NCBI RefSeq assembly: GCF_001570785.1
Contig: NZ_BCSI01000001.1
Coordinates: 496,001 to 560,000 of the forward strand
Length of the DNA stretch: 64,000 nucleotides
DNA from: Dermabacter hominis NBRC 106157
GTDB taxonomy: Bacteria; Actinomycetota; Actinomycetes; Actinomycetales; Dermabacteraceae
Direction of reading: 5' to 3'
The first letter of the stretch is position 1. Every line of letters begins with the position of its first letter. Made by a program: the position numbers and the translations under genes. The notes beneath the pieces were generated by a model, which had not been told where the DNA came from, did no database searches, and saw nothing but the letters and a program-made list of their open reading frames with translations. Below, one piece after another: positions 28,248 to 37,377 of this stretch.

Positions 28248-28318
28248 ACCCCTATGCAATCCAGGGAGAGGGAGCCTGAGCCACGCGACTCAAACCCCCA
28301 CAACCCCTATGCAATCCA
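28220..28318 (-). repeat. Two tandem copies (C, D) of the G-rich repeat at the 3' end of leuS
   Basis: Copy D (28275-28318) starts one base after the leuS stop codon; copy C is at 28220-28263. Read on the minus strand they begin TGGATTGCATAGGGG, then TTGTGGGGGTT as in copies A and B. Each continues into a short palindrome TGAGTC-GCGT-(A/G)CTCA. The cores are 28238-28263 and 28293-28318. They face the clpB copies, so the accessory gene is bracketed by inverted pairs. Confidence 0.9.
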
Positions 28319-28319
28319 C

Positions 28320-31304
28320 TTAGGAGAGGACGATATTGACGAGCTTCGGTGCGCGCACGATCACCTTACGAACCTCGTGGCCCTCGATGAGTTTTTGCAC
28401 GCGCTCCTCGGCAAACACTGCCTTCTCGAGGTCCTCCTCCGAGATCTCCGGATCAACTTCGATGCGGTGGCGAACCTTGCCCTTGACCTGGATGACGCAC
28501 GTGACGGCGTCGGCAACGAGGTACTGCGGATCCGCGACGGGGTAGGAAGCGCGTGCGAGCGACTCGTCGTGGCCGAGCTTCGCCCACAGTTCCTCGGCGA
28601 GGTGCGGGGCGAACGGCGAGACCATGAGCACGAGAGCCTCGACGGCCGATCGCGGGGCGCCGTCGGCGTCGCTCGCGACCTTCGTGAGGTGATTGACGAG
28701 CTCGATGAGGCGCGCGATAGCGGTGTTGAAACGCATGTGTTCCATGTCGGCGCTCACCGCGTCGATGGTCTTATGCACGGCACGCAGCGTATCCACGCTG
28801 GCCTCGGCGTCGCTCACGACGCACTCACCGGTCTCTTCCGATACCGCGAGGCGCCACAGACGCTGAAGGAAGCGTTGCGAGCCAACGACATCGCGCGTGT
28901 TCCAGGGGCGCGACAGATCGAGCGGCCCCATCGACATTTCGTAGACGCGGAACGTGTCGGCGCCGAACTCGTCGTACATGTCGTCCGGGGTCACGATGTT
29001 GCGCAGGGACTTGCCCATTTTCCCGTATTCCTGGCGCACCGGCTTGCCGTCGTGAGTGAAGGTACCGTCGGCTTCCTCGACAACCTCGGAGGCGTTGACG
29101 TAGACGCCGCGCTCGTCGCGGTACGCGTAGGCCTGCACATACCCCTGGTTGAACAGGGTGTGGAACGGCTCTGCGCTCGCAAAGTAGCCGCGGTCGAACA
29201 GGACCTTGTGCCAAAAGCGCGCGTAGAGCAGGTGGAGAACGGCGTGCTCAACACCGCCGACGTACAGGTCGACACCGCCCGTGGGCGCGCCTTCGCGCGG
29301 GCCCATCCAGTACTGCTCGTTGGCGGGCGCGGAAATCTGTTCGTCGTTCGTGGGGTCCGTGTAGCGGATTTCGTACCACGAAGAGCCTGCCCACTGAGGC
29401 ATGACGTTCATTTCGCGGCGGTAGCGCTTCATGCCGTCGCCAAGATCAAGCTCGACCCAGGCCCAGTCCTCCGCGCGTGAGAGCGGGGTCTGCGGCTCGG
29501 TGTCGGCGTCTTCCGGGTCGAACGTCTTGGGTGAGAAGTCGTCGAGTTCGGGCAGCTTAACGGGAAGCTGATCGAACGGGAGCGCGATCGGGACTTCGGG
29601 TGCGTCTTCCGCGTACACGATCGGGAAGGGTTCGCCCCAGTAGCGCTGGCGACTGAAAAGCCAGTCGCGCAACCGGTACGTCGTCTTTGCGTGGCCGAAG
29701 CCCTTCTTCTCGGCGAATTCGGTCGCGGCGGCGATCGCCTCGTCCTTGCTCATGCCGTTGAGATCGAGCTCGTCGCTGCGCGAATTGATCTTCTTCCCGT
29801 CGCCCGTGTAGGCCTGTCCCTCTTCGAAGTCGGCGGGCGGCTGAACGGTGCGGATCACGGGAAGCTCGAAAGCGCTCGCGAACGCGTAGTCACGTTCGTC
29901 TTCGGCGGGAACGGCCATGATGGCGCCCGTGCCGTAGCCCATGAGTACGTAGTCGGCGGTGAACACGGGAAGCGCACGGCCGTCCATCGGGTTCACGGCG
30001 AAAAGGCCCGTGAACACTCCCGTCTTTTCGCGCGAATCGGCAGTGCGCTCGGTGTCATCGAGTGCGGCGGCACGTTCTTTGTAGGCGGCGACGGCCTCGC
30101 GCGGGCTCGACGCTCCGCCGGTCCACGCGGACTTCGTGCCTTCGGGCCACGCCTCGGGAAGAGCGCTGACGTCAGACAGCAGCGGATGCTCGGGCGAGAG
30201 CACCGTGAAGGTCGCGCCAAACAGCGTGTCAACGCGCGTCGTGAAGACGTCGAACGTGGAATCGGCGAAGGCTGGGCAACCGTCGGAATCCAGCGTAAAC
30301 GTGACCTGCGCACCGCGCGAGCGGCCGATCCAGTTCCGCTGCATGGACTTGACCGATTCGGGCCAGTTGACGGTGTCGAGATCCTCGAGAAGTCGATCGG
30401 CATACGCGGTGATGCGCAGGTTCCACTGGCGCAGGCGGCGCTTGAACACGGGGAAGTCGCCGCGCTCGGATCGGCCCTCGGCCGTGACTTCTTCGTTCGC
30501 GAGCACTGTGCCGAGGCCGGGGCACCAATTGACCGGCGTGTCGCTGACGTAGGCGAGGCGGAAGCAGTCGACGAGCTCCGTCATCTCCTCCGGCGTGTAC
30601 TGGATGAGGAAGTCGAAGGGAGTATCGTGCTCGGGATTCCAGTGCTCGTGATCCGGCTTGCGGTCGTACCACATCTGCGGAATGTCGATGCTCTGCTGCT
30701 CGGCTAGGGCGTACGGATCAACGTCGCGATCCTGGATCGCACCCTTGAGTTCCGAAATGGGTCGTGCAGAGCCGCGTGTGCCGTCAGCCTTCACGAAGTT
30801 CGGGTCGTACCACGAGTCGAACAACTGGAGGAAGACCCACTGTGTCCACTTGACGAAATCGAGGTCGGTTGTGCGAAGCGAGCGGCGCGAGTCGTGCGAA
30901 AGGCCCAGGCGGAAGAGCTGACGGGCCATGTTCGCAACGTTTTCGTCGGTCGTGACGCGCGGGTGGGTGCCGGTTTGAATCGCGTACTGCTCCGCGGGCA
31001 GGCCGAAGGCGTCGTAGCCCATCGTGTACAGGACATTCTTGCCGAGCATGCGGTTGTGGCGCGCGACGGCGTCGGTCGCGATGTAGCCAAGCGGGTGGCC
31101 CACATGCAGTCCCTTGCCCGAGGGGTAGGGGAACATGTCCATAATGAACATCTTCTCGCCGAGTTCTTCGGCGCTGCGCCCATCGGAGAGCTCGCCCACG
31201 GGATTGACGGCGTTGAAAGTACCCTGCTCGAGCCACAGCTTCTGCCATTTCTGCTCGATCTGTCCCGCGAGTTCGGCGGTGTAGCGGTATGGGGCCTCAG
31301 CCAT
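28320..31304 (-). CDS. leuS: Leucine--tRNA ligase
   Basis: Class Ia synthetase charging tRNA-Leu, 994 aa, long as in actinobacteria because of insertions in the first half. Motifs are HVGH (67-70) in KGLHVGHPLGYI, the CP1 editing domain in the middle (TTRVDTLFGATF, GYGTGAIMAVPAEDERDY), and the KMSKS-loop variant KMGKS (762-766). The anticodon-binding helix bundle and a C-terminal domain ending VIVRAPKLVNIVLS follow. The ATG at 31304 has AAAGGGAC upstream. It is convergent with clpB, with the repeat-bounded accessory gene between them. Confidence 0.97.
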   Translation of the reverse strand: MAEAPYRYTAELAGQIEQKWQKLWLEQGTFNAVNPVGELSDGRSAEELGEKMFIMDMFPYPSGKGLHVGHPLGYIATDAVARHNRMLGKNVLYTMGYDAFGLPAEQYAIQTGTHPRVTTDENVANMARQLFRLGLSHDSRRSLRTTDLDFVKWTQWVFLQLFDSWYDPNFVKADGTRGSARPISELKGAIQDRDVDPYALAEQQSIDIPQMWYDRKPDHEHWNPEHDTPFDFLIQYTPEEMTELVDCFRLAYVSDTPVNWCPGLGTVLANEEVTAEGRSERGDFPVFKRRLRQWNLRITAYADRLLEDLDTVNWPESVKSMQRNWIGRSRGAQVTFTLDSDGCPAFADSTFDVFTTRVDTLFGATFTVLSPEHPLLSDVSALPEAWPEGTKSAWTGGASSPREAVAAYKERAAALDDTERTADSREKTGVFTGLFAVNPMDGRALPVFTADYVLMGYGTGAIMAVPAEDERDYAFASAFELPVIRTVQPPADFEEGQAYTGDGKKINSRSDELDLNGMSKDEAIAAATEFAEKKGFGHAKTTYRLRDWLFSRQRYWGEPFPIVYAEDAPEVPIALPFDQLPVKLPELDDFSPKTFDPEDADTEPQTPLSRAEDWAWVELDLGDGMKRYRREMNVMPQWAGSSWYEIRYTDPTNDEQISAPANEQYWMGPREGAPTGGVDLYVGGVEHAVLHLLYARFWHKVLFDRGYFASAEPFHTLFNQGYVQAYAYRDERGVYVNASEVVEEADGTFTHDGKPVRQEYGKMGKSLRNIVTPDDMYDEFGADTFRVYEMSMGPLDLSRPWNTRDVVGSQRFLQRLWRLAVSEETGECVVSDAEASVDTLRAVHKTIDAVSADMEHMRFNTAIARLIELVNHLTKVASDADGAPRSAVEALVLMVSPFAPHLAEELWAKLGHDESLARASYPVADPQYLVADAVTCVIQVKGKVRHRIEVDPEISEEDLEKAVFAEERVQKLIEGHEVRKVIVRAPKLVNIVLS

Positions 31305-31470
31305 CGTGTCCCTTTCCTCGTGTCGGTGTCGTGCGCCCTCGGTCTCGAGCGCGCATTCAATGTCTCTAGTCTACGTGCTGTGCCTTTGGGTGACCTCGTG
31401 AGGGCCCGACGGCCGCCGAGCCACCATCAGCCCGGCTGTACGCCCCGTTTCTCGCCCGTAGGATGGGTGC

Positions 31471-32007
31471 ATGGCGATTCATTTGAGCGAGTATTCGGAA
31501 TCTTGGGTGGGCGATTTTATGGGGGTCGCAACGACCCTCGTAGACGCCCTCGACGGCCACGGCGGCCAGGGGATTGAGCACATCGGCGCGACCTCGGTTC
31601 CGGGCATGGTTGCAAGACCGATCATCGATATCGCGGTGGTCGCGGCGCCACTCGCGCTGGACGAGGCGTGCGAGGCGCTTGCCCCGCTCGGCTACGTGCC
31701 CGGCGGCGACGACCAAGAGGGCGAGGGGTTCCGAAAGCTGAACACCCCCACGTCAAGTGTGCTTCACTCCCTCACCGTTTTCGATGAGGGATCGCCGCTG
31801 CTTCACGCGAGCGTTGCGGCGCGTCAGGTTCTCATGAACAGTCCCGAGCTCGTGGCGGAGTTTTCGGGCTACAAGCGGGGTCTTGCGTTCACGGGGGCGA
31901 TCGACGTGGACGAGTACCGCCGAGCGAAGGCGCCCATGTTCCAGAAGGTCCTGCGCGAGGCAGGGATGGACGAGGACGCGCTTACGAGCCTCGCCGCAAG
32001 TTTCTAG
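31471..32007 (+). CDS. GrpB-family (UPF0157) nucleotidyltransferase-fold protein
   Basis: 178 aa. The family signature EHIGATSVPGMVARPIIDIAV (~36-56) is clear, followed by RKLNTPTSSVLHSLTVF and a C-terminal helix with ELVAEFSGYKRGLAF and DEYRRAKAPMFQKVLREAG. GrpB proteins have a minimal nucleotidyltransferase fold; their role is not well established, and some are fused to CoaE. No CoaE is attached here. The 3' end overlaps the convergent phosphatase gene by 4 bases. Confidence 0.85.
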   Translation: MAIHLSEYSESWVGDFMGVATTLVDALDGHGGQGIEHIGATSVPGMVARPIIDIAVVAAPLALDEACEALAPLGYVPGGDDQEGEGFRKLNTPTSSVLHSLTVFDEGSPLLHASVAARQVLMNSPELVAEFSGYKRGLAFTGAIDVDEYRRAKAPMFQKVLREAGMDEDALTSLAASF

Positions 32008-32468
32008 GACTCTTTCACGAGGCGCTCGGCGAGGCGCGGCATGGCGCGCTCGAGAACGTCGAGCGTTCGATCGAAGTCCTCGGCGCCGCCATACCAGGGA
32101 TCGGGGAGGGGATCGCCTGGCTCCGAGTCGGGGTCGAAGTCCGTCATGAGCGCGAGTTGTTCCTCGCGCGCGCCGAGCGCACGGAGCCGGTCGAGGTGGA
32201 ACTGCTCGGCTGCCACGAAGAGATCGGTGCGCTCAATGTCGGAAGCGCTCACCTGTCGAGCGGCGTGGCCGCCCGCGTCGTAGCCCTGGGCTTCGAGCAC
32301 GCGAGCCGCGCGGGCATCCATAGGGTTGCCGATTTCCTCGCTGCTCACCCCGACGGAGTTCACGGTAATGTTCTCGCCGCCGTCGAGAGAGGAAAGCGCG
32401 GAAAGAAGAATGCGTTCGGCCATCGGGGAGCGGCAAATGTTGCCCCAGCACACGGTAGTGACGATCAT
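32004..32468 (-). CDS. Low-molecular-weight protein-tyrosine phosphatase
   Basis: 154 aa, the standard length. The catalytic P-loop is at the N-terminus: VCWGNICRSPMAE with nucleophile Cys7 and Arg13 (C-x5-R). The general acid Asp is in LPDPWYGGAEDF. Actinobacterial relatives act on phosphotyrosine proteins and can be secreted, but no signal peptide is visible here. The ATG at 32468 starts directly with MIVTTVCWGNICRS. Confidence 0.92.
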   Translation of the reverse strand: MIVTTVCWGNICRSPMAERILLSALSSLDGGENITVNSVGVSSEEIGNPMDARAARVLEAQGYDAGGHAARQVSASDIERTDLFVAAEQFHLDRLRALGAREEQLALMTDFDPDSEPGDPLPDPWYGGAEDFDRTLDVLERAMPRLAERLVKES

Positions 32469-32516
32469 GCCTCGACCCTAACCAAAGAGGCTCCTTGCAG
32501 CCTTGAGAGCGGGGTA

Positions 32517-32924
32517 TTACCTCGAGGGAATCTGGTCGGGAGCTCCCGGCACGGCCTGGGCAGGATCGTTGCCGATTGCGACGATCCGATTCTTGTCATC
32601 GACGTGGACAACCCGCGGCGTGTGAGCGGCGGCCTCCTCCGGCGTGAACTGACCGTAGGCGATCAGGATCACGAGGTCGCCGGGGTGCACGAGGTGGGCC
32701 GCAGCCCCGTTGATCTTGATCTCCCCGCTACCCGCTTCGCCTCGAATCACGTAGGTTTCAAGCCGAGCCCCGTTCGTCACGTCGACGATGGCGACGAGTT
32801 CGTTTTCGATGAGGCCCGCGGCATCGAGTAAATCGGCATCGACGGTTACCGACCCCACGTAGTGAAGGTCGGCTTGCGTGACGGTGGCGCGGTGGATCTT
32901 TGAGGTCATGAGTGTTCGCAACAC
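32517..32924 (-). CDS. panD: Aspartate 1-decarboxylase
   Basis: Makes beta-alanine for pantothenate. Pyruvoyl enzyme, 135 aa from the chosen start. The self-cleavage site is Gly24-Ser25 in [15 protein letters not shown], the canonical position. NGARLETY and [21 protein letters not shown] are typical of the family. The start GTG at 32924 gives [15 protein letters not shown], matching the family N-terminus ([14 protein letters not shown]). The longer frame to 32984 adds unmatched residues. The partner gene panC is 24 kb away. Ribosome site is weak. Confidence 0.95.
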   Translation of the reverse strand: MLRTLMTSKIHRATVTQADLHYVGSVTVDADLLDAAGLIENELVAIVDVTNGARLETYVIRGEAGSGEIKINGAAAHLVHPGDLVILIAYGQFTPEEAAAHTPRVVHVDDKNRIVAIGNDPAQAVPGAPDQIPSR

Positions 32925-33124
32925 GATGCTCAAGTATTCCACCCCGTGGGCCATCGGGCAGCAGTCATAGACGTGAGTTTGCAAACGAATTGAGCGACCG
33001 TCTCTTCCGGTGCCGAGATGGCTCGCGGATACTTGAGGTGTTTACCGCCCCCTTGGGGCCCGGCGCCACGGCGCCCATGAGAAGCACAAGACCGCGCACA
33101 CGCGCGCAGAAAGGGGCCGCTGCC

Positions 33125-34588
33125 ATGCCCAAGTCACGACGGACACACAAAGCCGAGCGCTTCGATGCGATGGCGCTTCCGGAAGAGCTCGTTCAAGAAC
33201 TCCAGGCGCAGGGTTTCGAGCGTGCCTTCGAAATCCAAGAAGCAATCTTGCCCGATGCGCTCGCGGGACGCGACGTTCTTGCCCGCGCTGAAACTGGATC
33301 GGGTAAAACCCTCGCTTTTGCCCTGTCGATGTGCGCGCGTTTTCGGCATCGCAGCTCCCACAGGCGTCGCCCACTGGGAATGGTGCTCGTGCCTACTCGC
33401 GAGCTCGCCGTCCAGGTCGTCGACACAATTCACCCGTTCGCGCGTGCCGTCGGTATCAAGGCTCAGCTTGTTTCGGGCGGCATGAACATCGACAAACAGG
33501 CCGATGCGCTGCGTCGGGGCGTTGAGATTATCGTCGCGACACCGGGGCGCGTCGTCGACCTCGCCCAGCGGGGAGATCTCTTCCTTGACCGCATCGAGAC
33601 GACGGTTATTGACGAGGCGGATCACATGGCCGACCTCGGTTTCCTTCCCGTCGTCACCGAGATTCTCGCGCACGTTGAGATGGGCACGCAGAAGATGCTC
33701 TTTTCGGCAACGCTCGACGACCAGGTCGATGCGATCACCGACCGCTTCCTCGTCGACCCCGTGACGCACGAGACGACCCCTGTCGCCGCGGCGGTGCAGA
33801 ACATGCGGCACGTCGTCTACGCCATCAACCCAAAAAAGAAGCGCCAGATCACGGCCCAGATCGCGGCGCGCGATGGTCGCACCCTCCTGTTTACGCGCAC
33901 GCAACTCGGTGCCGAACGCGTCGCCCAGGAACTCATTGAGGTGGGCATTCCCGCCGCGGCTCTTCACGGCAATAAACAGCAGGGCCTGCGCACGAACGTC
34001 CTCGCGGGGTTCCGCCAGGGGGCCTTCGACGTGCTCGTCGCGACCGATGTGGCCGCTCGCGGCATTCACATCGACGACGTTTCGCTCGTGCTGCACGTCG
34101 ATCCTTCCGATGACGCGAAGGAGTACGTGCACCGCTCGGGCCGCACGGCACGCGCCGGGGCTTCGGGCGTCGTGGTCACTCTCGCCCTCCCACACCAGAA
34201 GGACAAGACTCGCCAGGTGCTCGAGACTGCCCAGGTGAGCCCCGAATGGAGCGAGGTGAATTCGGAAACTGACGAGGTGATCCGGTATGTCGGAGGAAGG
34301 ACACCGAGCGGGACCCCCGCCCGGGACCCTCAGCTCGTCAAATACAAGGGCGCGCCCCGTAAGCTCGATGTCACCAGGATGCGCGGAGCTAACTCGAGAA
34401 ACGCCGCGGAACGGCGCGAGAACGAGAAGCGCCGCGCGGTTTACGACGAGAACGAAAAGTCACCTTTCTCGCGTACGTCGGGTTCTGGCAAAGGCCGCCG
34501 CACGGGCGGGAAGAAACGAGGGCCCGACGCTCGCCGGGCACGCGGTGCTTCCCCAGCCCGGTCGCGTGGCCAACGCCGGTCGCGCTAA
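33125..34588 (+). CDS. DEAD-box RNA helicase (RhlE-like)
   Basis: ATP-dependent RNA unwinding, 487 aa. Motifs in order: Q motif FEIQEAILPDAL, Walker A AETGSGKT (55-62), PTRELAVQV, TPGR, DEAD box VIDEADHMADLGF (163-166), SAT (194-196), and in the second RecA domain ATDVAARGIHIDDV and HRSGRTARAG. The C-terminal ~110 residues are low-complexity and Lys/Arg/Ser-rich, suited to RNA binding. ATG at 33125 has AAAGGGG upstream; earlier in-frame ATGs add a non-conserved leader that overlaps panD. Confidence 0.92.
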   Translation: MPKSRRTHKAERFDAMALPEELVQELQAQGFERAFEIQEAILPDALAGRDVLARAETGSGKTLAFALSMCARFRHRSSHRRRPLGMVLVPTRELAVQVVDTIHPFARAVGIKAQLVSGGMNIDKQADALRRGVEIIVATPGRVVDLAQRGDLFLDRIETTVIDEADHMADLGFLPVVTEILAHVEMGTQKMLFSATLDDQVDAITDRFLVDPVTHETTPVAAAVQNMRHVVYAINPKKKRQITAQIAARDGRTLLFTRTQLGAERVAQELIEVGIPAAALHGNKQQGLRTNVLAGFRQGAFDVLVATDVAARGIHIDDVSLVLHVDPSDDAKEYVHRSGRTARAGASGVVVTLALPHQKDKTRQVLETAQVSPEWSEVNSETDEVIRYVGGRTPSGTPARDPQLVKYKGAPRKLDVTRMRGANSRNAAERRENEKRRAVYDENEKSPFSRTSGSGKGRRTGGKKRGPDARRARGASPARSRGQRRSR

Positions 34589-34640
34589 AGCTTCACCACA
34601 CGTCATATGATCCGCGTTCGACACGATAAGGAGTCCCTCG

Positions 34641-36056
34641 ATGAGCGTCAGCTTGTTTGACCTGTTCAAGATCGGGATCGGCCCCTCGAGTTCGCACACC
34701 GTCGGCCCTATGCGCGCCGCGAAAGAATTCGCCGACGAGGCCCTTGCCCACCCCACGATTGGCCCCGACATCGCCGATGTCGAGGTGCACCTGTACGGCT
34801 CGCTAGCGGCGACCGGCATGGGCCACGGAACACTCGACGCGGTCGTCCTCGGTCTCGAGGGCAACGACCCCGCCACAATCGATCCCACCGAAGCCTGGGC
34901 GCGAGCGAAAGACATCGACGCCAACGGTGGACTCATGCTCGGCGGGCGCGTCCCGGTCAGCCTTCGTCCGTCCACGATCGTGTTGCACCCCCTCACCTTC
35001 CTTCCCGAGCACTCGAACGGCATGACCTTCGCGGTGCTCGATGAGGACGGCAACGAGCTCGACAAGCGCACGATGTTTTCGATCGGTGGCGGCTTCGTCG
35101 TCGACAAGGAGGAGCTCGAAGCCACGCGGGCGTCGGAAGCCGCCGAAGGCGACAGTGCATCGGGCACCGAAGACGATGTGAAACCGATCTTCCAAAGCGG
35201 AGAAGAGCTTCTTCGCGTATGCGAAGAAAACGGCATCACGGTTTCGCAAGCGATGCTCATGCGCGAGCGGCAATGGCGAACCGACAGCGAAATCCGCCAG
35301 GGGATCCTCGATATTTGGGCGGTCATGGAAGCCTGCATCGAGCGTGGCATGCAGACCTCCGGTGTGCTCCCGGGCGGCCTCAACGTGCGGCGCCGCGCAG
35401 CAACCTGGCACGACGCTCTTCAGCTCGAAGACCCGAACCATCGCGCCGACAACGCGTTCGAATGGGTGAGCCTCGCCGCGCTCGCGGTTAACGAGGAAAA
35501 TGCGGGCGGCGGGCGCGTCGTGACAGCTCCCACGAACGGCGCGGCCGGAATTATCCCCGCGGTGATGTACTACGCACTCACCTACCTCAACTACGACGAT
35601 CGCGACGACGTCATCGTGCGCTTTATGCTCGCAGCGGCCGCGTTCGGGTCGCTGTGCAAGGAGCGCGCGTCGATTTCCGGCGCGGAAGTGGGCTGCCAGG
35701 GTGAAGTTGGCTCGGCGAGTTCGATGGCCGCGGCGGGGCTTGCCGAAGTTATGGGCGCGAAGCCCCGGCAGGTCGAAAACGCTGCCGAGATTGCGATGGA
35801 ACACAACCTCGGCCTCACATGCGACCCCGTCGGTGGCCTCGTGCAGGTGCCTTGCATCGAGCGCAACGCGATGGGCGCGATCAAGTCGATTACCGCGGTG
35901 CGCTTCGCGATGCGCGGCAATGGCGAACACTTCGTCTCGTTCGACACCGTGCTCGAGACCATGCGGCGCACGGGTAAGGACATGCACGAGCACTACAAGG
36001 AAACCGCAATGGGCGGCCTCGCCGTCACGGTGCCCGTGTCCTTGCCCGCGTGTTGA
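34641..36056 (+). CDS. sdaA: L-serine ammonia-lyase (iron-sulfur, single-chain)
   Basis: Converts L-serine to pyruvate and ammonia using a [4Fe-4S] cluster, 471 aa with beta and alpha domains fused. It opens with [22 protein letters not shown]. Cluster cysteines sit in [23 protein letters not shown] and [19 protein letters not shown]. The chain ends in Cys (VSLPAC); in characterised relatives the C-terminal Cys folds into the active site as a cluster ligand. AAGGAG precedes the ATG at 34641. A LacI-type regulator follows after 82 bases on the same strand. Confidence 0.95.
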   Translation: MSVSLFDLFKIGIGPSSSHTVGPMRAAKEFADEALAHPTIGPDIADVEVHLYGSLAATGMGHGTLDAVVLGLEGNDPATIDPTEAWARAKDIDANGGLMLGGRVPVSLRPSTIVLHPLTFLPEHSNGMTFAVLDEDGNELDKRTMFSIGGGFVVDKEELEATRASEAAEGDSASGTEDDVKPIFQSGEELLRVCEENGITVSQAMLMRERQWRTDSEIRQGILDIWAVMEACIERGMQTSGVLPGGLNVRRRAATWHDALQLEDPNHRADNAFEWVSLAALAVNEENAGGGRVVTAPTNGAAGIIPAVMYYALTYLNYDDRDDVIVRFMLAAAAFGSLCKERASISGAEVGCQGEVGSASSMAAAGLAEVMGAKPRQVENAAEIAMEHNLGLTCDPVGGLVQVPCIERNAMGAIKSITAVRFAMRGNGEHFVSFDTVLETMRRTGKDMHEHYKETAMGGLAVTVPVSLPAC

Positions 36057-36138
36057 GGCACGTGGGCTACGGTTAAAGGCGAATGTCACGCGCCATGTGG
36101 GCGCGACTTCCAGGACAGAAAAGGACGGCCAAGGCCTC

Positions 36139-37302
36139 ATGAACGATAAAGCACGCGGCGACATCAACGGCGATTTCGCACCCGGAGAGAGCCCCGAAGA
36201 GCTCGAAGCGGCGGCGAAGGTCGCCCCGGAGGTCTCGGAGCAGCGCTCCGAAAGTGAACGCGCAACGCTCACCGAGGTTGCCAACTCCCTCGGCATCACG
36301 GCCGCGGTTGCGCTTCGCGCCCTTCGCGGCGAATCCGACATCAATTCGAAACTCGTGACGTCCGTTCGCGAGACCGCCGAGCGGCTCCACTACCCGCTCG
36401 AAGATCTCGCCCAGGAAGATGACCACCGCGGTGTCGTCGCCGTGCTCGTGAACACGATGCGCAACACGTGGATCTCTGATCTGGTTCGCTCGATCCGCAT
36501 CGAGCTCGCTGCGACCGGCCGCCACGTCGTGGTGGTGCCCACTCGCCGCCGCATGCCCGAATATCCCGTCACGCTCGAGGAAGAGACGATCTCCTCACTC
36601 ACGGCACTCGGGGTGGATGGCTTCATCATGGCCAGCGAGCTTCCCGAGCTCGACAAGGTCTTCGAGGCCATCGGCAATCGCCCCCTCGTCGCGATCGGTG
36701 GCTCGAAAGAGCGCATCGGGAAGTCGGACACGGTCCGTATCGACGATGAAGCGGGCTTTGGTCTCCTCGTCGACCACCTTGTGAGTCTCGGCCACAAGGA
36801 CATCGCTCACGTGGGCGGCGTGGGGTATGCCGTGGCGAAGGAGCGTGCGACTGCCTTCAAGGCCGCGATGAAGCGTCACGGACTCGAGGATCGTGCGCGC
36901 GTGGAGCCGGCGGACTTCAGCGAGCAGGTTGGGCAGACCGCCGGAGCGATGCTTCTGCGGGGCAGCCAGGTTCCCACCGCGATCACGTGCTCGAACGACG
37001 TGACCGCCGTCGGTGTGCTCTCAGCAGCAGCCGACGCCGGCTTCGATGTTCCCGCTCAGCTTGCAGTGACCGGCTATGGCAATACGTCGCTCGCGTCCTC
37101 GGGAATTGCGCAGGTGACCAGCATCGACCCGAACTCGCGCCGCATTGGGGCGCTTGGCGCGCAGATGCTCGTCGAGCGCATCGGCGGTTTCGAGGGCCCC
37201 GCACGCGACACCGCGGTTTCGCCGCACCTCATCGTGCGTCGTTCCTCGTCGGCAGGGCCCCGCCCCGAGCAGCAGCGCCGCAAGCGCGTGACGATCGACT
37301 AA
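36139..37302 (+). CDS. LacI-family regulator with N-terminal extension and divergent HTH
   Basis: 387 aa. The effector domain is normal for LacI/GalR: GVVAVLVNTMRNTWISDLVRSI, VDGFIMASELPEL, DTVRIDDEAGFGLLVDHLVSLGH, HVGGVGYAVAKERATAF and AITCSNDVTAVGVL. The HTH is shifted inward by a ~42-residue acidic leader, and it reads ATLTEVANSLGITAAVALRALRG with INSKLVTSVRETAERLHY. This lacks the usual VSxxTVSRVL recognition-helix wording. The chosen ATG at 36139 has AAGG five bases upstream. The sequence from 35701 is also open in this frame but overlaps sdaA. The target and inducer are unknown; a link to serine catabolism is only positional. Confidence 0.85.
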   Translation: MNDKARGDINGDFAPGESPEELEAAAKVAPEVSEQRSESERATLTEVANSLGITAAVALRALRGESDINSKLVTSVRETAERLHYPLEDLAQEDDHRGVVAVLVNTMRNTWISDLVRSIRIELAATGRHVVVVPTRRRMPEYPVTLEEETISSLTALGVDGFIMASELPELDKVFEAIGNRPLVAIGGSKERIGKSDTVRIDDEAGFGLLVDHLVSLGHKDIAHVGGVGYAVAKERATAFKAAMKRHGLEDRARVEPADFSEQVGQTAGAMLLRGSQVPTAITCSNDVTAVGVLSAAADAGFDVPAQLAVTGYGNTSLASSGIAQVTSIDPNSRRIGALGAQMLVERIGGFEGPARDTAVSPHLIVRRSSSAGPRPEQQRRKRVTID

Positions 37303-37377
37303 ACATCACACGACTAACCGGAGAAAACCCTTCGAAACCCCTGAATGACGCAGGGCCCGCATTGATAGGCTGAATGC

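Noticed and set aside
28077-28259. 60-codon minus-strand frame over repeat copy C
   Set aside because: Mostly encoded by the repeat itself, with no ribosome site; no support as a gene.
26763-28318. Insertion sequence or CRISPR array
   Set aside because: There are only two copies on each side, in inverted orientation, with no transposase, no regular spacers and no cas genes.
28014-29480. 488-codon plus-strand frame running through the repeats and into leuS antisense
   Set aside because: Spans repeat copies and is antisense to leuS; composition is that of a shadow frame.
31305-31470. tRNA or small RNA gene in the leuS-grpB gap
   Set aside because: No cloverleaf, T-loop GTTCRA or terminator-like structure could be seen.
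35701-36138. Upstream extension of the LacI-type gene into sdaA
   Set aside because: The frame is open by chance inside sdaA; the ATG at 36139 has a ribosome site and gives a sensible protein.
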